From assembly GCA_018822845.1 (NCBI GenBank), contig JAHJJD010000049.1:1-64000 (forward strand): DNA of 64,000 nucleotides, in the 5' to 3' direction. This document shows, piece after piece, positions 12,187-25,222 of this stretch (positions within the stretch are counted from its first letter, which is position 1; each line of letters begins with the position of its first letter). A model generated the notes under the pieces. That model was not told the origin of the DNA. It saw nothing but the letters and a program-made list of their open reading frames with translations, and did not search any database. Source of the stretch: Gammaproteobacteria bacterium (GTDB lineage Bacteria; Pseudomonadota; Gammaproteobacteria; Thiotrichales; Thiotrichaceae). The position numbers and the translations under genes were made by a program.

Positions 12187-12260
12187 CTTTGTCTCCTTTT
12201 ATTAAGGTAGATAAAACATCCTGCAAGAGTGCCTCGCCTTAACAGGATGGTGTCAGGAAG

Positions 12261-12354
12261 AAAATCCCCCTCAATCCCCCTTTTTCAAAGGGGGAAGCAA
12301 GAATCCTTGCTTTTCTTTAGCCCCCCTTTGAAAAAGGGGGGATGGGGGGATTTT
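12261..12354. repeat. Palindromic element between infC and rpmI
   Basis: aaaatccccctcaatccccctttttcaaagggggaag ... cccccctttgaaaaaggggggatggggggatttt; nested inverted repeats. Confidence 0.85.
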
Positions 12355-12355
12355 C

Positions 12356-12877
12356 TTAAATTTTCTTTTTCGGTGCCAGCATCATGACCATCTGGCGACC
12401 TTCGAGTCTGGGGAACTGCTCAACAACTGCCAGTTCTTCCAGTTCTTTCTCGACACGCTTGAGGACTTCCAGCCCCAGTTCCTTGTGCGCCATTTCGCGC
12501 CCTTTGAAACGCAGGGTAACCTTGACCTTATCGCCTTCGTCCAGAAACTCTTTCAGCTTGCGCATCTTGATCAGGTAATCGCCCTCGTCCGTGGCTGGAC
12601 GCATCTTGATTTCCTTAACTTGCACCTGTTTCTGGTTCTTGCGGGCCAAGGCGGCTTTCTTGCTTTCATCGAAACGGAATTTACCATAATCCATGATACG
12701 GCAAACCGGTGGTTTCGCATTAGGCACGATTTCCACCAGATCGAGTTCAGCGTCGTAAGCCATTTCCAGCGCGTCCCGCAGGGAGACTACGCCTTTATTC
12801 TCACCTTCAGCATCAATCAGACGAATTTTCGGAACGTTGATATCGTCATTGATACGGTGTTCTTTTTCGAGAGCGAT
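12356..12877 (-). CDS. infC: Translation initiation factor IF-3, probable AUC start codon
   Basis: Frame extends upstream of the listed ATG: (ATC)[66 protein letters not shown]; in-frame TAA two codons upstream of ATC. Confidence 0.9.
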   Translation of the reverse strand: MALEKEHRINDDINVPKIRLIDAEGENKGVVSLRDALEMAYDAELDLVEIVPNAKPPVCRIMDYGKFRFDESKKAALARKNQKQVQVKEIKMRPATDEGDYLIKMRKLKEFLDEGDKVKVTLRFKGREMAHKELGLEVLKRVEKELEELAVVEQFPRLEGRQMVMMLAPKKKI

Positions 12878-12893
12878 AAGTTAAGTCCTCATT

Positions 12894-14816
12894 TTACAAA
12901 AGCGCCAAGCCGCGCGCTGCCATCTCTCCGCTCAGACGTTGCTGGATGTCGGCCAGCGGGAAGGTTCCCAGGTCTTTACCGGAGCGTGTGCGCACGGCGA
13001 CAGATTGCGTTTCCACTTCGCGATCCCCGACCACTAACAGGTAAGGTATACGTTGCATAGTGTGTTCGCGGATTTTAAAGCCAATTTTTTCATTTCTCAA
13101 GTCTGCTACCGCACGGATACCCGCTTGCAGCAGTTGCTTGACTGCATCTTGCACGAAATCAGCCTGTTTGTCAGTGATATTCATCACCACCGCCTGGGTT
13201 GGTGACAACCACAGCGGGAATTTGCCTTCGTGATGCTCAATCAGGATTCCGACGAAACGTTCCAGCGAACCAAACAGCGCACGGTGCAACATGACAGGAC
13301 GTTTGCGGGTATTGTCTTCCGCTACGTAAGAAATGTCGAAACGTTCCGGCAGGTTCATGTCCACCTGCAAGGTACCACACTGCCAGTCACGGCCAATCGC
13401 ATCGCGCAGCACGAATTCCAGTTTCGGGCCGTAGAAAGCGCCTTCGCCGGGGAACAGGCTGTATTCCAGTTGCATGCTTTCCAGCGCATCGGCCAGCGCA
13501 GCTTCCAGCTTGTCCCAGATTTCGTCGGAACCGATACGGTTTTCCGGACGGGTGGACAGCTTGATGCGCACGTTGTCGAAACCGAAATCCTTGTAGATGT
13601 CCAGCACCAGCGCCACCACATCCTTGCATTCCTGCGCCATCTGGTCTTCGGTGCAGTAAATGTGGGCGTCATCCTGGGTAAAGTGGCGCACGCGCATCAG
13701 GCCGTGCAGCGCACCGGATGGCTCGTACCGGTGCACCTTGCCGAATTCGGCCATACGCAACGGCAGGTCACGGTAGCTTTTCAAGCCTTGCGCGAACATC
13801 AGCACCGAACCGGGGCAGTTCATCGGCTTGAGGGCGAATACACGTTCATCTTCCGTAGTCGTGGTGAACATGTTTTCGCGGTAGTTGAACCAGTGGCCGG
13901 AAACTTCCCACAAGGAACGGTCCATCACGTCAGGCGTATTCACCTCGACGTAACCGGCGCGTTGCTGACGCTGGCGCATGTAACCGATCAGCTCCTGGAA
14001 CACCGTCCAGCCTTTCGGATGCCAGAATACCGCACCGGGCGCATCTTCATGGAAGTGGAACAGGTCAAGCTGGCGGCCCAGTTTGCGGTGGTCGCGCTTT
14101 TCAGCCTCTTCCAGCAAGGTCAGGTAGGCTTGCAAGTCTTTCTTGTGCGCCCAGGCTGTACCGTATATACGCTGCAACATCTCGTTATTGGAGTTGCCGC
14201 GCCAGTAAGCGCCCGCCACCTTCATCACCTTGACGGCAGGAATCCTGCCAGTACTGGGGATATGCGGCCCACGGCACAAATCGATGAAATCACCCTGACG
14301 ATAGAGGGAAATCACCTGCCCTTCCGGGATGCTTTCGATGATCTCGGCCTTGTAGGCTTCGCCCATATTTTTGAAGAAGGCAATCGCCTCATCGCGCGGC
14401 ATGATGCTGCGCTCGACCGGGATGTCCTGCTTGACCAGCTCCAGCATCCGCTCATCAATCGCCTGCAAATCTTCAGGCGTGAACGGGCGTGGAGCAGCAA
14501 AATCGTAGTAGAAACCGTTCTCGATGGTCGGGCCAATGGTGACCTGCACATCCGGGAACAGTTGCTTGACTGCCTGCGCCATCAGGTGGGCGGAGGAATG
14601 ACGGATAATGTCCAGCCCTTCTGCGTCTTTGGCGGTAACAATGCTCAAGGTCGCGTCGCCGTCAATCACGTGGCTGGCATCAACCAGCTCACCATCGACT
14701 TTGCCTGCAAGCGTAGCCTTGGCAAGACCTGCACCAATATCGGCGGCAACTGCCAGAACAGAAAGGGGGGATTCGTAGGAACGCTGACTTCCGTCAGGGA
14801 GAGTAATGATTGGCAT
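12894..14816 (-). CDS. thrS: Threonyl-tRNA synthetase
   Basis: [28 protein letters not shown] (TGS domain), [14 protein letters not shown]; start chosen at 14816. Confidence 0.98.
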   Translation of the reverse strand: MPIITLPDGSQRSYESPLSVLAVAADIGAGLAKATLAGKVDGELVDASHVIDGDATLSIVTAKDAEGLDIIRHSSAHLMAQAVKQLFPDVQVTIGPTIENGFYYDFAAPRPFTPEDLQAIDERMLELVKQDIPVERSIMPRDEAIAFFKNMGEAYKAEIIESIPEGQVISLYRQGDFIDLCRGPHIPSTGRIPAVKVMKVAGAYWRGNSNNEMLQRIYGTAWAHKKDLQAYLTLLEEAEKRDHRKLGRQLDLFHFHEDAPGAVFWHPKGWTVFQELIGYMRQRQQRAGYVEVNTPDVMDRSLWEVSGHWFNYRENMFTTTTEDERVFALKPMNCPGSVLMFAQGLKSYRDLPLRMAEFGKVHRYEPSGALHGLMRVRHFTQDDAHIYCTEDQMAQECKDVVALVLDIYKDFGFDNVRIKLSTRPENRIGSDEIWDKLEAALADALESMQLEYSLFPGEGAFYGPKLEFVLRDAIGRDWQCGTLQVDMNLPERFDISYVAEDNTRKRPVMLHRALFGSLERFVGILIEHHEGKFPLWLSPTQAVVMNITDKQADFVQDAVKQLLQAGIRAVADLRNEKIGFKIREHTMQRIPYLLVVGDREVETQSVAVRTRSGKDLGTFPLADIQQRLSGEMAARGLALL

Positions 14817-14874
14817 CGTTCTACTCCAGTGGTGATCTATACGAGGGATCACATGGTTGTAATTGAATAAGGGT

Positions 14875-14951
14875 TGGTAGGCGTAATTGGACTCGAACCA
14901 ACGACCCCCACCATGTCAAGGTGGTGCTCTAACCAACTGAGCTATACGCCT
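14875..14951 (-). tRNA. tRNA-Val(GAC)
   Basis: Reverse complement AGGCGTATAGCTCAGTTGGTTAGAGCACCACCTTGACATGGTGGGGGTCGTTGGTTCGAGTCCAATTACGCCTACCA; anticodon GAC. Confidence 0.95.
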
Positions 14952-15178
14952 GTCGTTGAAGGAGGCAGATTATAGCGTGATGACAAGGGAGTGCAAGTGT
15001 TTTTTTCATAACATTAGCTTTACACAAAATCTCCATGAAAAACATGATAATACAACTTATTGGCTATTACATCTGGCATTCACTCGTGATTTGCCATAGA
15101 TTTATGGCTATCGAACTTGAGCAAGGGAAAGCATACCTGACTCCCTGTCAATACAATTAACATTCAGCACCCACTCAA

Positions 15179-16846
15179 ATGAATAGCCCGGTCAAACCCA
15201 CACTCAACCACGGACACACCCTAACATCCTGGGATATGGATTTGCGTCAGCTCTGTGACACTGAGCTATTGTTGAATGGCGCTTTTGCGCCTTTACAGGG
15301 CTTCCTCAATGAAGCGGATTACCGTTGCGTGGTTGAAGGAATGCGCCTTGTCAACGGTCAGTTATGGCCAATACCGATTACACTGGATGTTACACAGCCA
15401 TTTGCTGATAGATTGGAAATTGGGCAAAAAATTGCCCTGCGCGACCCGGAAGGCATTTTAATTGCCACCCTGGCGCTTGAAAGTATCTGGATACCAGATA
15501 AACGCAAGGAAGCACTGAACGTATTCGGTACGGACAATATTTCCCACCCTGCCGTCGATTATCTGTACCACCATGCGGGCGAAGTTTATCTTGGCGGTAC
15601 ACTAAAAGCGGTTGAATTACCACAGCATCATGATTACCGACAACACCGCCATACTCCGGATGAACTCAAAGCTGCTTTCAAAAAGCTGGGGTGGAAACGC
15701 ATTATTGGTTTTCATACCAGCAGCCCAATGCATACTGCCCAGCGAGAGCTGACAGCACGCATTGCACGCGAGCTGGAAGCCAGCCTGTTGATTCACCCGG
15801 CAACTGGCATGGCCCAGGCGGGTGACGCCGGGCACTTTACCCTGGTGCGCTGCTACCAGTATCTGCTGGCATACTACCCGGAACAGAGCACGATGCTGAG
15901 CCTGCTGCCACTGGCAACGCGCATGGGTGGCCCGCGTGAAGCCGTGTGGCACGCCATCATCCGCAAGAATTACGGTTGCACGCACATTATCATTGAGCGT
16001 GACCATGCCAGCCCTGATGCCAATGACTGTAATGGCGAAACATTCTACCAGCCACATGATGCCCAGCAATTGGCCAGGGAATTTGCCGATGAGATTGGCA
16101 TTGGCATCGTCAATGCCCCAAAAATGGTCTACGTGCAGGATCGCACCGAATACGTAGCAGAATCCGAAGTTCGCCTGGGTGAGACGGTACTGGATATTTC
16201 CGGTGCAGAATTCCAGCGTCGTTTGCGTGCAGGCTTGGTGGTTCCGGAATGGTTTTCCTGCTCCGAGGTAGTCAACGAGTTGCGCAAGGTGCATCCTCCG
16301 CGCCACAGACAAGGCTTTACGGTCTTCTTTACCGGACTGTCGGGTGCGGGCAAATCCACCGTCGCCAAGGCACTTACGGTCAAAATGCTGGAGTTGGGCG
16401 GACGCCCGGTGACATTGCTGGATGGCGATGTAGTACGCAAACACTTGTCCAGCGAACTGGGCTTTTCCAGGGAACATCGCGACCTGAATATCAGGCGGAT
16501 CGGTTTTGTCGCCAGCGAGATCAGCAAAAATGGCGGTATTGCCATCTGCGCGCCCATCGCACCGTATGCCGCGACCAGACGCGAAGTACGGGAAATGGTG
16601 AGCACTCACGGCGGCTTTGTGGAAGTGTATGTGGCCACGCCCATTGAAGAATGTGAACGGCGCGACCGCAAGGGTTTGTACGCCAAGGCGCGGGCGGGAC
16701 TGATCAAGTGCTTCACGGGCGTTAATGACCCGTATGAAGTGCCGGAGAGACCAGAACTGCAGCTGGATACCAGCGGAATTTCGCCGGATGAATGTGCGCA
16801 TCAGGTACTGCTGACGCTGGAACGGCAGGGTTTTATCAAGAGCTAA
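15179..16846 (+). CDS. Bifunctional sulfate adenylyltransferase / adenylylsulfate kinase
   Basis: N-terminal SAT (GFHTSSPMHTAQRELTARIARELEASLLIHPATG), C-terminal APS kinase (FFTGLSGAGKSTVAKALTVKMLELGGRPVTLLDGDVVRKHLSSELGFSREHRDLNIRRIG). Confidence 0.96.
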   Translation: MNSPVKPTLNHGHTLTSWDMDLRQLCDTELLLNGAFAPLQGFLNEADYRCVVEGMRLVNGQLWPIPITLDVTQPFADRLEIGQKIALRDPEGILIATLALESIWIPDKRKEALNVFGTDNISHPAVDYLYHHAGEVYLGGTLKAVELPQHHDYRQHRHTPDELKAAFKKLGWKRIIGFHTSSPMHTAQRELTARIARELEASLLIHPATGMAQAGDAGHFTLVRCYQYLLAYYPEQSTMLSLLPLATRMGGPREAVWHAIIRKNYGCTHIIIERDHASPDANDCNGETFYQPHDAQQLAREFADEIGIGIVNAPKMVYVQDRTEYVAESEVRLGETVLDISGAEFQRRLRAGLVVPEWFSCSEVVNELRKVHPPRHRQGFTVFFTGLSGAGKSTVAKALTVKMLELGGRPVTLLDGDVVRKHLSSELGFSREHRDLNIRRIGFVASEISKNGGIAICAPIAPYAATRREVREMVSTHGGFVEVYVATPIEECERRDRKGLYAKARAGLIKCFTGVNDPYEVPERPELQLDTSGISPDECAHQVLLTLERQGFIKS

Positions 16847-16848
16847 GG

Positions 16849-16979
16849 AACGTGCACGAAACAACATCCCTGACTCGGTACAACCGTGAAGAGGGCGTAT
16901 GCCATACGCCCCTACGAAGAACATCCGCTGTAGGGGCGTATGGCATACGCCCTCTTTGGGAAGTTGTTTCGTGCACGTT
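16849..16979. repeat. Nested palindromic element (outer arms 16849-16870 / 16958-16979, inner arms 16888-16915 / 16930-16957)
   Basis: Outer arms aacgtgcacgaaacaacatccc / gggaagttgtttcgtgcacgtt differ at one position; inner arms gaagagggcgtatgccatacgcccctac / gtaggggcgtatggcatacgccctcttt. Confidence 0.9.
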
Positions 16980-17180
16980 TCTAAATACTTGCAATGGAGC
17001 CCCTCCTGACATACTGATATGGCGGAACAGCACAATAAGCCGTTCCGGCCTGAGCATTCTTTCTACCATGCGCTATAATCTGCGGGTTTCTGGCACGAAC
17101 CCCACCTTATGCTGGATTCCCCCAGAAAATTAGTAACCCCATTCATTCCCACCAAGCCATTCGGACGATATATTGGGCTT

Positions 17181-18017
17181 ATGATAGATTTACACAGCCA
17201 TATCCTCCCCGGTCTTTGTGATGGTTCCCAGAATATGGAAACATCGCTGGAGATGGCGCGCATGGCGGTCGCTGGCGGCACTACCCATCTGGCCTGTACT
17301 CCCCACATTTACCCCGGCCTGTACAATAACAACCATGCAGGGATTGCCAATGCCCTAACTAGCTTGCAGGCTGAACTCGACAAGCGGAATATTCCCCTCA
17401 AGCTGATCATCGGTGCTGACGTGCATCTGGTGCCGGAAGTCATGCGGGGGTTGAAACAGGGAGATATTCCAACCTTGAATGGTTCACGCTATTTCCTGCT
17501 GGAGCCATCCCACCATGTGCCGGTAATTGGCTTTCTTGAGCACATCGAGAATTACCTGGATGCTGGTTACGTTCCAGTCATTACTCACCCTGAGCGCCTG
17601 CGTTGGCTGGGTGACAAGTATCAGGACATTCTACAGGCCGCACGGATGGGTGCATGGCTGCAAATCACGGCTGGTTCTATTGCCGGGCACTTTGGCAAAA
17701 CAGCCAGGCTGTATTCGGAAAAATTGCTGCGAGATGGTTATGTACACATCATGGCCTCTGACGCGCACGGAGTGGAAAGACGCCCACCCACCCTCACCGA
17801 GGGTGTCCAGCATGCAATTCGCATATTAAGTGACGAAGCAGAAGTCATGCGCATGGTGGTCGAGCGGCCACAAGCCATTCTGGATGACCTGGAGCCTGAA
17901 GCAGTCCTGCCCTGCATTGCCTTGCAGGCATCCAGCAATCACCCTGAAAGCAGTGAACTTTTTCCTCTCATGCCCAATCAAGCCAGAAAATCATGGCTCA
18001 CCCGCCTGCTTGGTTAA
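17181..18017 (+). CDS. PHP-domain tyrosine-protein phosphatase (CpsB/YwqE-like)
   Basis: MIDLHSHILPGLCDGSQNMETSLEMARMAVAGGTTHLACTPHIYPGLY; ITAGSIAGHFGKTA; MASDAHGVERRPP. Confidence 0.9.
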   Translation: MIDLHSHILPGLCDGSQNMETSLEMARMAVAGGTTHLACTPHIYPGLYNNNHAGIANALTSLQAELDKRNIPLKLIIGADVHLVPEVMRGLKQGDIPTLNGSRYFLLEPSHHVPVIGFLEHIENYLDAGYVPVITHPERLRWLGDKYQDILQAARMGAWLQITAGSIAGHFGKTARLYSEKLLRDGYVHIMASDAHGVERRPPTLTEGVQHAIRILSDEAEVMRMVVERPQAILDDLEPEAVLPCIALQASSNHPESSELFPLMPNQARKSWLTRLLG

Positions 18018-18080
18018 TCATTTTGCCCTATCCGTGCTATTTATTCTACATCCATCAGATTTCCGAGGTGGGCTAATCAA

Positions 18081-19394
<1,314 letters not shown>

Positions 19395-19513
19395 TTAACC
19401 CAGATCATCTGCCCTGTAAGCACGTCGTGCCAATCATGCCGGATTCAACTAGAATTAATTTTTCTGCAAAAAGCGGATACACTACCTCCCGTCATCGTAA
19501 GTCAAGGAAACCA

Positions 19514-20983
19514 ATGGAATTTGACCCTGACCTGAAAGCGCGCCTGCTTTTCCAGCTTAATGAAATTTTACCGGCAGATTGCATCCTGACCGCCACAGAG
19601 GATCTGCGCCCGTATGAATGCGATGGCCTGACAGCCTACCGCCGCTTGCCGCTGGCAGTGGTATTGCCAACCAGCACGGAACAAATCCAGCAAGTTACCC
19701 AGACCTGCGCCCGCCTGAATATCCCGGTGGTTGCGCGTGGTGCTGGCACTGGTTTGTCCGGTGGCGCATTACCGGAAGAAAACGGCATTATCCTTGGCCT
19801 TGCCCGCCTCAACAAAATCCTGGAAATCGACACCAATAACCTGGTAGCACGGGTACAACCGGGGGTGCGCAACCTCGCCATCAGTCAGGCAGTCGACCAA
19901 TACGGCCTGTTTTACGCTCCCGACCCGTCGTCGCAGATTGCCTGCTCCATTGGCGGCAATGTGGCGGAAAACTCCGGCGGAGTGCACTGCCTGAAATACG
20001 GCCTGACCGTGCATAACATTCAGGAAATCAAGATTGTCACCATCGATGGCGAGTTGGTAAACATTGGTTCGGAAACGCTGGATGCGACCGGCTACGACCT
20101 GCTGGCGCTCATGACAGGATCTGAGGGCATGCTGGGTATCGTGGTGGAGGTCACTGTCAAACTGACTGTCAAACCGGAAACCGTACAGGTGCTGATGGCT
20201 GCATTCCCCGAAGTGACCGCTGCCGGTGATGCTGTGGCCGCCATTATCAGCGCCGGAATCATCCCTGCCGGGCTGGAAATGATGGACAACCCCGCCATCC
20301 GCGCTGCCGAAGCCTTCGCCAAGGCTGGTTACCCGGTCGATGCCGCCGCCATCCTGCTATGCGAACTGGACGGCTCGGCAAGCGAAGTGGAAGAACAGGC
20401 CGCCAGCGTCAGCGCCATCCTGCAACGTTATGGCGCGACCAGCATCCATACTGCCAACACCGCCAGCGAACGCGCCAAACTGTGGGCCGGGCGCAAATCC
20501 GCGTTCCCCGCAGTCGGGCGTATTTCCCCGGATTATTACTGTATGGATGGCACCATTCCACGCAAGCATCTGGCACACGTGCTGCAAAAAATCGCGGATT
20601 TCTCACAGCAATACAGCCTACAGGTCGCCAATGTATTTCACGCAGGCGATGGCAACCTGCATCCGCTGATCCTGTATGATGCCAACCGCCCCGGTGAACT
20701 CGAAAAAGCCGAACGTTTTGGCGCAGATATTCTGGCGCTCTGTGTTAAAGTTGGCGGCTCCATTACCGGCGAACACGGCGTCGGGCATGAGAAACTCGAT
20801 TCCATGTGCGTACAGTTTGGTGAGCCATCACTGGAAATATTCCATGCCATCAAACGTGCATTTGATCCGGGTGAATTACTGAATCCGGGGAAAGCTGTCC
20901 CAACCCTGCACCGTTGTGCGGAACTGGGTGCCATGCACGTACATCACGGGCAACTCTCCCACCCTGAATTACCAAGATTTTGA
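19514..20983 (+). CDS. glcD: Glycolate oxidase FAD-linked subunit
   Basis: PVVARGAGTGLSGGALPEENGIILGLARLNKILEID; followed by glcE and glcF. Confidence 0.93.
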   Translation: MEFDPDLKARLLFQLNEILPADCILTATEDLRPYECDGLTAYRRLPLAVVLPTSTEQIQQVTQTCARLNIPVVARGAGTGLSGGALPEENGIILGLARLNKILEIDTNNLVARVQPGVRNLAISQAVDQYGLFYAPDPSSQIACSIGGNVAENSGGVHCLKYGLTVHNIQEIKIVTIDGELVNIGSETLDATGYDLLALMTGSEGMLGIVVEVTVKLTVKPETVQVLMAAFPEVTAAGDAVAAIISAGIIPAGLEMMDNPAIRAAEAFAKAGYPVDAAAILLCELDGSASEVEEQAASVSAILQRYGATSIHTANTASERAKLWAGRKSAFPAVGRISPDYYCMDGTIPRKHLAHVLQKIADFSQQYSLQVANVFHAGDGNLHPLILYDANRPGELEKAERFGADILALCVKVGGSITGEHGVGHEKLDSMCVQFGEPSLEIFHAIKRAFDPGELLNPGKAVPTLHRCAELGAMHVHHGQLSHPELPRF

Positions 20984-21001
20984 GCCGGGAATGACTCTTT
21001 G

Positions 21002-22078
21002 AACATGATTGCTGATAACGACATAACCCAAACAATGCACGAGCAGGTCGTTGCCGCCATCGAAAGCAAACAGCCGCTACGCCTGACAGGTGGCGACACG
21101 AAAGCATTCTACGGCAATGAAACACAGGGAGAGGAGCTGCATACCTCCCGACACACCGGCATCGTCGCTTATGAACCCTCGGAACTGGCGGTAACGGTTC
21201 GCGCCGGAACCTGCACCCAGGAACTTGAAGCGCTGCTGGCCGCCAACGGGCAAATGCTGGCGTTTGAGCCACCCTGCCTGTCATCAAATTCCACCATTGG
21301 CGGCGCTATCGCCTCGGGGCTGGCTGGCCCTGCCCGCCCCTGGCGTGGTGGCGTGCGAGATCATGTACTCGGCACCAAACTGGTGACCGGCAAAGGCAAG
21401 GTCGCCAGCTTCGGCGGGCAAGTCATGAAAAACGTTGCCGGTTACGACGTATCCCGCCTGATGGCCGGTTCGTTGGGCACGCTTGGCCTGATACTGGAAG
21501 TTTCCCTCAAGGTGTTGCCCAGACCCTCGCATGAACTCACGCTGGCGCTGGAAATGCCGGAAACAGAAGCCCACGAAATCGGTCTGGCTCTGCGCAAGGG
21601 CGGTATGCCAATTTCCGCCAGTGCTTATTTCGATGGCTGTTTTTACCTGCGCCTGAGCGGGGCAAAATCTACCGTCAAAAGCGCCGCCAACACGATCGGC
21701 GGGGAAGCCCTGCAAGCACAGGATGAGTTCTGGAAGGCCCTGCGCAACCAGACCCATGAATTCTTCCAGCAGTTTGACCGCCCGTTGTGGCGACTGTCAT
21801 TCCCGCCTGCTACCGGAGCCATCAGCCGCCTGGATGGCAGTTCCCTGATCGAATGGGGCGGTTCCCAGCGCTGGGTTTACAGCAATATCCCGGTCAACCT
21901 GATCCGCAGCATTGCCGAAAAGCACAAGGGGCATGCCACGCTGTACCGGGGCCGTTTGCCCGGTGTCAGCACTTTCCACCCGCAAGCACAGGTATTGTTG
22001 CAGATACAAAAGCGCCTGAAACAGGCGATGGACCCGCACGGCATTTTCAACCCCGGCAGAATGAACAAGGACTGGTGA
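21002..22078 (+). CDS. glcE: Glycolate oxidase FAD-binding subunit
   Basis: FAD_binding_4 pattern; GGAIASGLAGPARPWRGGVRDHVLGTKLVTGKG; between glcD and glcF. Confidence 0.92.
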   Translation, partial: NMIADNDITQTMHEQVVAAIESKQPLRLTGGDTKAFYGNETQGEELHTSRHTGIVAYEPSELAVTVRAGTCTQELEALLAANGQMLAFEPPCLSSNSTIGGAIASGLAGPARPWRGGVRDHVLGTKLVTGKGKVASFGGQVMKNVAGYDVSRLMAGSLGTLGLILEVSLKVLPRPSHELTLALEMPETEAHEIGLALRKGGMPISASAYFDGCFYLRLSGAKSTVKSAANTIGGEALQAQDEFWKALRNQTHEFFQQFDRPLWRLSFPPATGAISRLDGSSLIEWGGSQRWVYSNIPVNLIRSIAEKHKGHATLYRGRLPGVSTFHPQAQVLLQIQKRLKQAMDPHGIFNPGRMNKDW

Positions 22079-22079
22079 C

Positions 22080-23294
22080 ATGCAGACCCGCTTACTGGAC
22101 GAAGTACGGCAAACATCAGAGGGAAAGGTCGCGGAAGAAATCCTGCGCAAGTGCGTGCACTGCGGTTTCTGCAATGCCACCTGCCCGACCTACCAGTTGC
22201 TGGGTGACGAAAATGATGGCCCACGCGGACGCATTTACCTGATCAAGCAGTTGATGGAAGGCAAGCAAGTCGGTGAGAAAACCTTGCAACACCTCGACCG
22301 TTGCCTGCTGTGCCGCAATTGCGAAACCACCTGCCCCTCCGGCGTGGAATACGGCAAGCTGCTTGACATAGGCCGTCATCTGGCTGAGGAACAGATCGGG
22401 CGTAGCGGCAATGACAAAACCCTGCGCAAACGCCTGCGCAAATACCTGCCAAAATCCGGCCTGTTCGGTTTTGGCCTGAGCCTGGGCCGCGCATTCAAAC
22501 CCTTGCTGCCGGACAAGCTGGCAAGCAAGGTGACGCAAGCCCGCCCGGCAGGCCAATGGCCAGCGCCGCGTCACGAACGCAAAATGCTGGTGCTGGATGG
22601 CTGCGTGCAACCCAGCCTTTCCCCCGACATCAACGCTGCCACTGCGCGGGTGCTCGACAAGCTGGGCATCAGCCTGATCAGGGCGCAGGGTGCGGGCTGT
22701 TGCGGCGCGGTCAGTCAGCATCTGGGCGCACCGGATGAAGCCCTTGCCTACATCAAGCGCAATATCGACGCATGGTGGCCACACCTGACCACCACCGGGG
22801 TGGAGGCTGTTGTCAGTACCGCCAGCGGTTGCGGTACCATGATCAAGGATTACAAATACTACCTGCGCGATGACCCGGAATATTTCATCAAGGCCGAGCG
22901 CATTTCCTATCTCGCCAAAGACATTGCCGAAATCATCGCCAGGGAAAACTACCAGAAGCTTGCCACGGCCAAAGGCGCGCGCATTGCCTGGCATCCGCCC
23001 TGCTCCCTGCAACACGGTTTGAAGATCAAGGGTGTGGTGGAAAACATTTTGCAGGATTGCGGTTTCGTCCTGATACCGGTAACGGATGAGCACCTGTGCT
23101 GTGGATCAGCGGGAACCTATTCCATGCTGCAACCGGAGATTTCCCAGCAGTTGCGCAGTAACAAACTGGCGAACCTGATGGAACATAGCCCCGAATATAT
23201 TGTGACCGCCAACATCGGCTGCCAGACCCATCTGGAGGAAACCAGCCCGGTGCCGGTCAAACACTGGATCCATGTACTTGATCAGGAAATTTAA
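22080..23294 (+). CDS. glcF: Glycolate oxidase iron-sulfur subunit
   Basis: Two 4Fe-4S motifs CVHCGFCNATCPTY and CLLCRNCETTCPSG; two CCG-type domains. Confidence 0.95.
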   Translation: MQTRLLDEVRQTSEGKVAEEILRKCVHCGFCNATCPTYQLLGDENDGPRGRIYLIKQLMEGKQVGEKTLQHLDRCLLCRNCETTCPSGVEYGKLLDIGRHLAEEQIGRSGNDKTLRKRLRKYLPKSGLFGFGLSLGRAFKPLLPDKLASKVTQARPAGQWPAPRHERKMLVLDGCVQPSLSPDINAATARVLDKLGISLIRAQGAGCCGAVSQHLGAPDEALAYIKRNIDAWWPHLTTTGVEAVVSTASGCGTMIKDYKYYLRDDPEYFIKAERISYLAKDIAEIIARENYQKLATAKGARIAWHPPCSLQHGLKIKGVVENILQDCGFVLIPVTDEHLCCGSAGTYSMLQPEISQQLRSNKLANLMEHSPEYIVTANIGCQTHLEETSPVPVKHWIHVLDQEI

Positions 23295-23329
23295 GCAGAC
23301 AAGTTCCAGAATTGTTCTATACTAGCCAT

Positions 23330-23426
23330 ATCTGAAGGACGCCCCTGTATCAGGAAGATGTCGGTGAAGATGGCGTTTTACCCGAACGTCATCGGGAAGG
23401 GGAAGCCCCGCTTTGTGCGGGGCTTT

Positions 23427-23428
<2 letters not shown>
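23330..23428 (+). ncRNA. Candidate structured small RNA ending in an intrinsic terminator
   Basis: TATACT -10-like box at 23318-23323; hairpin ATGGCGTT-TTACCCG-AACGTCAT; terminator agccccgctttgtgcggggcttttt. Several GGA motifs. Confidence 0.4.
23404..23428 (+). terminator. Intrinsic terminator at the convergent end of the 3' neighbour
   Basis: agccccgctttgtgcggggcttttt. Confidence 0.85.
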
Positions 23429-25156
<1,728 letters not shown>

Positions 25157-25222
25157 CGGCTTGTAATAAATCTTTCATATTTGATGTGTTACCATCCGGG
25201 CATTCCAAGCAGCAAACTGAAG

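Noticed and set aside
13230-14870. 546-aa plus-strand ORF
   Set aside because: Antisense to thrS; no recognisable domain.
15617-17035. 472-aa minus-strand ORF
   Set aside because: Antisense to the sat-cysC fusion and runs through the palindrome; no family resemblance.
20999-22078. glcE as a truncated glcD paralogue
   Set aside because: Length and gene order glcD-glcE-glcF are standard for the three-subunit glycolate oxidase.
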